Part shown: one piece after another, positions 29,979-35,687 of the stretch
How the letters are laid out: the number at the start of each line of letters is the position of its first letter
Position numbering within the stretch: position 1 is the stretch's first letter
Source of the DNA: Solirubrobacterales bacterium
Lineage (GTDB): Bacteria > Actinomycetota > Thermoleophilia > Solirubrobacterales > Solirubrobacteraceae
DNA: 35,687 nucleotides
Assembly (NCBI GenBank): GCA_027315255.1
Contig: DAHUYL010000137.1
Coordinates: forward strand, 1 to 35,687
Reading direction: 5' to 3'
The notes under the pieces: generated by a model
Told to the model about the DNA's origin: nothing
Seen by the model: only the letters and a program-made list of their open reading frames with translations
Database searches by the model: none
Position numbers and translations under genes: made by a program

Positions 29979-30880
29979 TGCTTTCGCTGATCGTCAACCC
30001 AGGCTCGGGCGGCGGTCGCGCCGGGCGGGCGCTCGCCGCCGTGTCCTCGGCGCTGCGCGACCGCGGGCTCGAGCACCGGGTCGCGACCACCCGCAGCCTC
30101 GACCATGCCCGTGAGCTGGCGCTGACGGCGGCGGCGGCGGGCGAGACGGCGGTCGCGCTCGGCGGGGACGGGCTGGTTGGGGCCGTCGCGGGCGCGCTGC
30201 GCGACACCGCGGGCGTGCTGGGGGTGCTCCCCGGCGGGCGCGGAAACGACCTCGCGCGGGTGCTCGGGATCCCGCTGCACCCGGTCGCCGCGTGCGAGGT
30301 GCTGCGCTCGGGGACGGTGCGGCGGCTCGACCTGGGCGTGGCCGGCGGCGCGACGTTCGTCGGCATCGCCAGCTGCGGGTTCGACTCGGAGGCCAACCGC
30401 TTCGCCAACGAGGCGCGCTGGATCCGCGGCCGGCTCGTCTACACCTATGGGGGACTGCGCGCGCTGGCGGGCTGGTGGCCCGCCAGCTTCGAGTTGCGGC
30501 TGGACGGCGCGACGCGCACGGTGACCGGCTACACGGTCGCAATCGCCAACTCGGCGTGCTACGGCGGCGGGATGCGGCTCGCGCCGGATGCCGCGCTCGA
30601 CGACGGGCTTCTGGACGTCGTCACGATCGCCGAGCTGCCGAAGCTGGAGTTCCTGCGCGCGCTGCCGAAGGTGTTCGCCGGGGCGCACGTCGGGCTGCCG
30701 CAGGTCGAGATCCATCGCGCGCGTGAGGTCGAGGTCAGCGCCGACCGGCCGTTTGCCATGTATGCCGACGGCGATCCGGTCGCTTCGCTGCCGGTCACGG
30801 TCAGGGTGCTCCCGGCCGCGGTGAGCGTGCTGGCGCCCGCACGGGACGGGGGCGGCGGGCCCGGCGGGTCCAGCGGGTGA
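29978..30880 (+). CDS. Diacylglycerol kinase-family lipid kinase
   Basis: 300 residues. The DAGK catalytic (YegS/DgkB-like) domain is evident from VNPGSGGGRAG near the N-terminus, the nucleotide-binding GGDG (62-65) and LPGGRGNDLARVLG. The C-terminal beta-sandwich has DGLLDVV and MYADGDP as in the family. It phosphorylates diacylglycerol or a related lipid, feeding phospholipid synthesis or recycling of lipids released by envelope synthesis. TGATG junction upstream, GTGA overlap with murT downstream. Confidence 0.92.
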   Translation: MLSLIVNPGSGGGRAGRALAAVSSALRDRGLEHRVATTRSLDHARELALTAAAAGETAVALGGDGLVGAVAGALRDTAGVLGVLPGGRGNDLARVLGIPLHPVAACEVLRSGTVRRLDLGVAGGATFVGIASCGFDSEANRFANEARWIRGRLVYTYGGLRALAGWWPASFELRLDGATRTVTGYTVAIANSACYGGGMRLAPDAALDDGLLDVVTIAELPKLEFLRALPKVFAGAHVGLPQVEIHRAREVEVSADRPFAMYADGDPVASLPVTVRVLPAAVSVLAPARDGGGGPGGSSG

Positions 30881-32259
30881 CAGCGCTCGACGCGAAGATC
30901 GTCGCAGCGCGGACGGTCGGAACGCTCGTACGCCGCGCGGGGCGGGGCGGCGGCACGAGCCTGCCCGGCAAGCTGCTGATCGCGCTCGAGCCGCGAGCGA
31001 TCGGCGAGCTGGCGGCGCGGCTTCCGGATGGATGCGCGGTGATCTCGGCGACCAACGGGAAGACCACGACGGCGGCGATGGTCGCGTCGATCCTCGCGCG
31101 CTCCGGGCACCGGCTCGTGCACAACCGCGCCGGCGCGAACATGGCCGGCGGGATCGCCTCGACGCTGCTCGCCTCCGCGCGTCGCGGCGGCCGGATCGAC
31201 GGCGACCTCGGGCTGTTCGAGGTCGACGAGTTCTGGCTCGCTCGCGTCATCGACGAGCTCCACCCGCGGGCGGTCCTGCTCTCGAACCTGTTCCGCGACC
31301 AGCTCGACCGCTACGGCGAGCTCGAGACGATCGCCGACCGCTGGGCCGGCGTGGCCGCGGCGCTCCCGGCCGCGAGCCGCCTCGTCCTCTGCGCCGACGA
31401 CCCGCTGATCGCCGATCTCGGCCGCTCGGCCGCAGCGGAGGTGAGCTACTTCGGGGTCGAGGACCCGGCGGTCGCGTTGCCGGCGATGCAGCACGCCGCC
31501 GACTCGAAGCACTGCCGGCGGTGCGGAGCGGCGTACCGCTACGAGTCGATCTACGTCGGCCACCTCGGTTCCTACCACTGCCCGAGCTGCGGCCAGCGGC
31601 GCCCCGAGCCGTCGATCCGCGCCGAGGCCGTGGTGCTGGAGGGGGTGGCCTCGGCGACGTTCACGCTGGTCATGCCCGCGGGATCGCGGCGGGTGCGGCT
31701 GCCGCTGCCAGGGCTCTATAACGTCTACAACGCCCTCGGCGCCGCGGCGCTCGGACTCGCGCTCGGCGCGCGGCTCGATGCGATCGCCGCCGGACTCGAG
31801 GCGGTCAGCGCCGCGTTCGGCCGTGCCGAACGGATCATGGTTGGCGATGTGGAGCTGTCGATCCTCTTGATCAAGAACCCCGCCGGTGCCAACGAGATCC
31901 TCCGGACGCTCGCGCTCGAGCCGGGTTCGCTCGATCTGCTGGCGCTGCTCAACGACCGCACCGCCGACGGGCGGGACGTCTCCTGGGTGTGGGACGCCGA
32001 CTTCGAGCTGGTCGCGAGCAAGGTCTCGAGCGCCGTCTGCTCCGGGACGCGGGCCGCGGAGCTGGCGCTGCGGCTGAAGTACGCGGGCGTGCCGGTGCGG
32101 CGGCTGCGGGTGGTGCCCGAGCCGGCGCAGGCGCTCGACGCGGCGCTCGCCGGCACAGCGGGCGGACGGCTGTTCGCGTTGCCGACCTACACGGCGCTGC
32201 TCGCGCTGCGCGAGGAACTGGCCGAGCGGGGACATGCGCCCGGCTGGTGGGCACCATGA
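30877..32259 (+). CDS. murT: Lipid II isoglutaminyl synthase, MurT subunit
   Basis: 460 residues from GTG, overlapping the kinase gene by four bases. MurT is the ATP-using Mur-ligase-like subunit that, with GatD, amidates the D-Glu of lipid II to D-isoglutamine. The P-loop is ATNGKTTT (58-65). A Cys4 zinc ribbon, a MurT-specific insertion, is seen at Cys213, Cys216, Cys235 and Cys238. The Mur ligase centre follows, then the C-terminal DUF1727 region with KNPAGANEIL and WVWDADFELV. Its partner gatD is not directly adjacent: a methyltransferase gene lies between them, with an ATGA overlap. Confidence 0.96.
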   Translation: MTALDAKIVAARTVGTLVRRAGRGGGTSLPGKLLIALEPRAIGELAARLPDGCAVISATNGKTTTAAMVASILARSGHRLVHNRAGANMAGGIASTLLASARRGGRIDGDLGLFEVDEFWLARVIDELHPRAVLLSNLFRDQLDRYGELETIADRWAGVAAALPAASRLVLCADDPLIADLGRSAAAEVSYFGVEDPAVALPAMQHAADSKHCRRCGAAYRYESIYVGHLGSYHCPSCGQRRPEPSIRAEAVVLEGVASATFTLVMPAGSRRVRLPLPGLYNVYNALGAAALGLALGARLDAIAAGLEAVSAAFGRAERIMVGDVELSILLIKNPAGANEILRTLALEPGSLDLLALLNDRTADGRDVSWVWDADFELVASKVSSAVCSGTRAAELALRLKYAGVPVRRLRVVPEPAQALDAALAGTAGGRLFALPTYTALLALREELAERGHAPGWWAP

Positions 32260-32975
32260 CGAGCGTTATCTGGCACGACCTCGAGTGCGGCGGCTACCAC
32301 GAGGACATCGCGCTGTGGCTCGCGCTGGCGGGCGAGCGCGGCGATCCGGTGCTGGACGTCGGCGCCGGCACCGGCCGCGTGACGCTCGCGCTCGCCCGGG
32401 CGGGCCATCGGGTTGTAGCTCTCGACAGCGACCCCGAGCTGCTGGGTGAGCTCGCGCGGCGGGCGCCGGGGCTCGCGGTCGAGACAGTCGTCGACGACGC
32501 CCGCTCGTTCGCGCTCGCCGGCCGCCGGTTCCCGCTCGTGCTGGTCCCGATGCAGACGGTGCAGCTGCTCGGCGGGACCGCGGGCCGGGCCGCGTTCCTG
32601 CGTCGCGCTCGCGCGCACCTCGCCGCCGGCGGGGTGGTCGCGGTCGCGATCGCCGAGCAGTTCGAGGAGTTCGAGGTGCAGGACGGCGAACCGGGGCCGC
32701 TGCCGGACATGGGCGAGCGCGACGGCGTCGTGTACGCCAGCCTGCCGACCGCGGTGCGCCGCAATGGGGCGACGTTCGTGCTCGCGCGTCGGCGCGAGAC
32801 CGTCGATCCGGCAGGACGGCGAACGGTCAGCGAGGACCGGATCGCGCTCGACATCGTGACCGTGCGGATGCTCGAGCGCGAGGCTCGCACGGCCGGGCTG
32901 CGACGGCTGGGAGTCCGCCGGATCGCGCCGACGGACGCCCACGTCGGCAGCGAAGTGGTGATGTTCGGTGCATGA
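32256..32975 (+). CDS. Class I SAM-dependent methyltransferase
   Basis: 239 residues from ATG 32256. Rossmann-fold motif I is VLDVGAGTGRVTLAL (32-46), motif II is the acidic end of VVALDSD, and motif IV is around PLVLVPMQTVQLL. The family resembles small-molecule methyltransferases (Methyltransf_25 type). It overlaps murT by four bases and gatD by eight, so it is fully embedded in the operon. It might modify a wall precursor or a neighbouring metabolite; the sequence does not tell. N-terminal HDLECGGYHEDI carries a His/Cys/Tyr-rich piece that may contribute to substrate binding. Confidence 0.88.
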   Translation: MTSVIWHDLECGGYHEDIALWLALAGERGDPVLDVGAGTGRVTLALARAGHRVVALDSDPELLGELARRAPGLAVETVVDDARSFALAGRRFPLVLVPMQTVQLLGGTAGRAAFLRRARAHLAAGGVVAVAIAEQFEEFEVQDGEPGPLPDMGERDGVVYASLPTAVRRNGATFVLARRRETVDPAGRRTVSEDRIALDIVTVRMLEREARTAGLRRLGVRRIAPTDAHVGSEVVMFGA

Positions 32976-33720
32976 GTCGACGGCCACGCTGCGGGTCTGC
33001 GCGCTGTACCCGGATCTGATGAACATCTATGCCGACCGCGGCAACCTGCTGATGCTCGAACGCCGCTGCCGCTGGCGCGGTCTCGGCTTCGCGCTCGACG
33101 GCGCGGGGCTCGGCGACGCGCTCGATCCCGGCGGCGCCGACCTCTACTACGTCGGCGGCGGTCAGGACCGCGACCAGGAGCTGTGCGCCGGCGACCTCGT
33201 GGAGCACAAGCGCGAGGCGCTCCACGCCGCCGCCGCTCGCGGGGCGGTCGTGCTCGCGGTCTGCGGCGGCTTCCAGCTGCTCGGCCACAGCTACGCGCTC
33301 GGCGGACGGACGCTGCCGGGCGCCGGGCTCGTCGACCTGCGCACGGTCCGCGCCGACGGCCCGCGGCTGATCGGCAACGTCGCGATCGAGCTCGCGATCG
33401 AGAGCCGTTTCGACGGCGTCGCGAACCGCGTGCTGGCGGGATTCGAGAACCACGGCGGCAGGACCCACCTGGGGCCCGGGGTGAAGCCACTGGGCCGGGT
33501 GCTGCGCGGCCACGGCAACAACGGCGCGGACGGGCTCGAAGGGGTGCGCGCCGGCAACGTGATCGGCACCTACCTGCACGGTCCGCTGCTGCCGAAGAAC
33601 GCCTGGTTCGCCGACTGGCTGATCGCCACCGCGCTGCGGCTGGAGCGCCCGCTCGCTCCCCTCGACGACGCGCTCGAGGACCTCGCCCACGCCGACGCAC
33701 GGAAGGCGGCCGGTCTGTGA
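32968..33720 (+). CDS. gatD: Lipid II isoglutaminyl synthase, glutaminase subunit GatD
   Basis: 250 residues from GTG 32968. CobB/CobQ-like glutamine amidotransferase. Catalytic Cys99 in VLAVCGGFQLLG and His204 in GTYLHGPLLPKN are both present, as is YPDLMNIYADRGN at the N-terminus and the GGGQDRDQ oxyanion-loop region. Supplies ammonia from glutamine to MurT. Overlaps the methyltransferase gene by eight bases and the next gene by four (GTGA). Together with murT this indicates amidated peptidoglycan in this organism. Confidence 0.95.
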   Translation: MHESTATLRVCALYPDLMNIYADRGNLLMLERRCRWRGLGFALDGAGLGDALDPGGADLYYVGGGQDRDQELCAGDLVEHKREALHAAAARGAVVLAVCGGFQLLGHSYALGGRTLPGAGLVDLRTVRADGPRLIGNVAIELAIESRFDGVANRVLAGFENHGGRTHLGPGVKPLGRVLRGHGNNGADGLEGVRAGNVIGTYLHGPLLPKNAWFADWLIATALRLERPLAPLDDALEDLAHADARKAAGL

Positions 33721-35012
33721 TCGAGCACGTCAGGCGTGGGCGGTCGACGCGGTCCCTGGCCGCGCTGCTGTCTGCGACCCTGCTCGCAGGCGGCGGGCTC
33801 GCGGGCTGCGGGCTGAGCGGCTCGCTCTCCCCCAGCACGCAGCGGGACAGCGCGATCGTCGGGAGCACCGTGACGGGCAGCTTCACGGGCCAGACCGGAT
33901 CCGGGCCGACCGCGACGGCCACGACCGCGCCGAGCACGACCGGCGTGACCGGACCGGTCGGCACGAGTGGATCGACCGGGGCGACCGGCACGACCGGATC
34001 GACCAGCCCGCCGGGGGCGCTCAGCACGCCCACGACGACGCCGACTGCGACCTCGACGACGCCCCCCGGCGCCCCCACCGTCCCGACGGCGACGACCGGC
34101 GGCTGCGGATCGCTGACGACCACGACCGGTGGCGCGAGCCTGCTCTGCCCGACGCCGACGACCACCACCGTCCTGCCGGGAACCGGGCTGCCGACGATCG
34201 CGATCGGCGATCAGAACACGCCGGAGCAGTTCGTGCTCGGCGAGCTCTACCGGATCGCGCTCGACGACTACGGCTACTCCACGACGCTCGCTCAGAACAT
34301 CGGCACGCCGACGACCCCGGTGCAGGCGCTGGAGCAGGGCACGCTCGACCTCTACCCGGCGTACATCAACCAATGGGACACGAGCGTCGCCGGGATCGGC
34401 CGCGGCTTCCGGTCGCTCCGGGCTGCGTATGGGGCCGGCCAGCACTACGCCGCTCAGCACCACCTCGAGCTGCTGGCGCCGACACGCTTCTACAACACGG
34501 ATGCGATCGCGGTGCCGACGACGTTCGCCCGGGCCCACCGCCTGCGCTCGCTGGTCGACCTCGCGGCGATGGTCGATCCCGTCAGCCTCGGCACGCCGCT
34601 CGAGTACTCTCAGCCCGGCGGACTGCTGTCGACGCTCGAGCAGAGCTACGGGCTGGTGCCGGGGTCGACTCCCCAGATCGACATCGGCTCCCAGTACAGC
34701 GAGCTCTGGTCGGGCGCGATGCAGGCCGCATTCGTGCAGACGACCGACTGGCAGCTGTCCTGGCCCGAGTACACGGTGCTGCGCGACCCGATGCACGTGT
34801 TCGGCGTCGGCAACGTGGTTCCGGTCACGACCGAGCAGGTGGTCGCTGCCGAGGGACCGACGTTCACGCAGCTGATCGACTGGATCGACTCGAAGCTGAC
34901 GATGAAGGCGATCCGCCGGCTCAACTATCTGGTCGTCGAGCGCAACGAGCAGCCGAGCGACGTCGCGACGGCCTTCCTCGCGCGAAACGGCCTCGTGCCG
35001 CTCGGCCAGTGA
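33717..35012 (+). CDS. OpuAC-family glycine betaine/osmoprotectant-binding lipoprotein
   Basis: 431 residues from GTG 33717, which overlaps the stop of gatD by GTGA. Lipoprotein signal with lipobox LAGC (Cys31). Residues about 33-150 are an unusually long Thr/Ser/Gly/Pro tether that should span the wall. The binding domain, about 155-431, has TIAIGDQNTPEQFVLGELY and ALEQGTLDLYPAYINQW, the pattern of ABC-type quaternary amine-binding proteins (ProX/OpuAC). No permease or ATPase is nearby, so it may serve an unlinked transporter or act as a sensor. Its stop codon is inside a palindrome shared with dut. Confidence 0.85.
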   Translation: MIEHVRRGRSTRSLAALLSATLLAGGGLAGCGLSGSLSPSTQRDSAIVGSTVTGSFTGQTGSGPTATATTAPSTTGVTGPVGTSGSTGATGTTGSTSPPGALSTPTTTPTATSTTPPGAPTVPTATTGGCGSLTTTTGGASLLCPTPTTTTVLPGTGLPTIAIGDQNTPEQFVLGELYRIALDDYGYSTTLAQNIGTPTTPVQALEQGTLDLYPAYINQWDTSVAGIGRGFRSLRAAYGAGQHYAAQHHLELLAPTRFYNTDAIAVPTTFARAHRLRSLVDLAAMVDPVSLGTPLEYSQPGGLLSTLEQSYGLVPGSTPQIDIGSQYSELWSGAMQAAFVQTTDWQLSWPEYTVLRDPMHVFGVGNVVPVTTEQVVAAEGPTFTQLIDWIDSKLTMKAIRRLNYLVVERNEQPSDVATAFLARNGLVPLGQ

Positions 35013-35025
35013 GCCGCCGGCTCAC
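35009..35025. terminator. Palindrome containing both convergent stop codons
   Basis: GTGAGCC (35009-35015), a three-base loop, and GGCTCAC (35019-35025). The plus-strand TGA (35010-35012) and the minus-strand TGA of dut (complement 35022-35024) both lie in the arms. Likely a bidirectional terminator, though without a T-tract. Confidence 0.6.
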
Positions 35026-35465
35026 GACCCGCTCGACCCGAACCCGCCTGTGTCGCGCGCCGAGCCGCCGAGCGACTCGACCTCGGTCACCACCGGCGCC
35101 CACACGTCGACGAGCACGAGCTGGGCGATCCTGTCGCCGGCTGCGAGCTCGCAGCGCTGCATGCGGTCGGTGTTGAGCAGCAGCACGACGAGCTCGCCGC
35201 GGTAGCCGGCGTCGATCAAACCGGGGGCGTTGACGAGCGCGAGCCCGTGGCGCGCCGCCAGGCCCGAGCGTGGCAGCACGAGGCCGGCGCGGCCGTGAGG
35301 GATCTCGATCGCGATCCCGGTGCGAACCGGCGCCCGGGCACCGGGCTCCAGCACGACCGCCTCGAGCGCGTACAGATCGAGCCCGGCGTCACCCGGGTAC
35401 GCTCGCGTGGGCAGTCGCGCCCGCGGGTCGAGCCGCAGCACCGGCAGGGCCGGCTCGGTGCTCAC
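35022..35465 (-). CDS. dut: dUTP diphosphatase (dUTPase)
   Basis: 147 residues from GTG. Hydrolyses dUTP to dUMP, keeping uracil out of DNA and supplying dTMP synthesis. The trimeric dUTPase motifs can be followed in order: PGDAGLDLYA, LPRSGLAARHGL, PGLIDAGYRGE with the catalytic Asp, GDRIAQLVL, and the C-terminal arm RDTGGFGSSG. The GTG overlaps the TGA of the upstream hflX by GTGA, implying an operon. Converges with the OpuAC-type gene. Confidence 0.96.
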   Translation of the reverse strand: MSTEPALPVLRLDPRARLPTRAYPGDAGLDLYALEAVVLEPGARAPVRTGIAIEIPHGRAGLVLPRSGLAARHGLALVNAPGLIDAGYRGELVVLLLNTDRMQRCELAAGDRIAQLVLVDVWAPVVTEVESLGGSARDTGGFGSSGS

Positions 35466-35687
35466 CCCGCCTGCGGGGTCAGCGCGAAGCGCGCGTAGCG
35501 GGCCGCGACCGCCGCGGGCAGGCGGACCGACACGCGTACGCCGTCGGCCGTCTCCTCGCGGGTGAGGTCGCCGGCCAGTTCATGCAGCTCGGCGAGCCGC
35601 GCCCCTTCCGAGTACGGGATCAGCAGCTCCACGTCGAGCAGCGAGCGGGCGAATTCGTCCTCGATCCGCTCGCACAGCTCCTCGAGC
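35462..35687 (-). CDS. hflX: GTPase HflX, C-terminal end (5' part outside window)
   Basis: The last 74 residues are seen. The G domain is missing. The segment ELLIPYSEGARLAELHELAG and the later GVRVSVRLPAAVAARYARF match the C-terminal domain of HflX-type GTPases, which recycle stalled ribosomes. The identification rests on this short tail, so confidence is moderate. Stop overlaps the dut start (GTGA). Confidence 0.7.
   Translation of the reverse strand, partial: LEELCERIEDEFARSLLDVELLIPYSEGARLAELHELAGDLTREETADGVRVSVRLPAAVAARYARFALTPQAG

Overview
The window is high-GC bacterial chromosome, very probably Actinomycetota. The class Thermoleophilia (Solirubrobacter/Conexibacter-like) is an inference. 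It rests on the MurT/GatD pair, the GarA-type FHA gene followed by an FtsR-type MerR gene, a small RsiG-like protein, and the abundance of lineage-type proteins rich in Thr, Ala or Gly. Genes are dense, often overlap by 1-8 bases, and many start with GTG. A recurring feature is a -10 hexamer of the form TANNNT lying only 6-11 bases before the start codon, which predicts leaderless or near-leaderless mRNAs.

Layout. 1-3394 (minus): two tandem secreted GH-A-clan glycosidase paralogues. 3498-5840 (plus): a GT-C membrane glycosyltransferase and a Thr-rich membrane-anchored protein. 5905-9696: ispG, convergent sodA, and proS. 9678-12965: pgsA, then an apparent operon of rsiG-like, zinc-ribbon/FHA (garA-like), ftsR-like MerR, apt and an SRPBCC protein. 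13047-14657: a divergent pair made of a membrane-anchored RskA-like protein and a hotdog thioesterase. 14658-15873: a decayed IS110 element with a structured leader. 15874-16427: C-skewed DNA without a recognisable gene. 16428-18478 (minus): a DUF3105-like protein and a wax ester synthase/diacylglycerol acyltransferase.

18479-18813 is the most interesting regulatory region. It contains a perfect TGTGA-N6-TCACA CRP-type site and then a c-di-AMP (ydaO-type) riboswitch in front of a secreted RlpA/DPBB wall protein. Next come dinB, a thioredoxin-TPR protein, an alpha/beta hydrolase whose end was remodelled by a 38-bp tandem duplication, a secreted Fn3-like protein and tag.

24220-26638 is a four-gene operon with a winged-helix regulator and an ABC-2 exporter. 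26728-29119 holds an APH(6)-like kinase, a two-TM protein and an SRAP protein. 29157-35012 is a six-gene overlapping operon: HAD phosphatase, lipid kinase, MurT, methyltransferase, GatD and an OpuAC-type lipoprotein. The window closes with dut and the 3' end of hflX on the minus strand.

Several genes share themes. Envelope and peptidoglycan functions recur (MurT/GatD, DPBB protein, PgsA, lipid kinase, glycosidases, glycosyltransferase). Nucleotide second messengers are implied at three points: a cAMP-type operator, a c-di-AMP riboswitch and a c-di-GMP-type anti-sigma motif. These regulatory readings are inference from sequence and need experiments.
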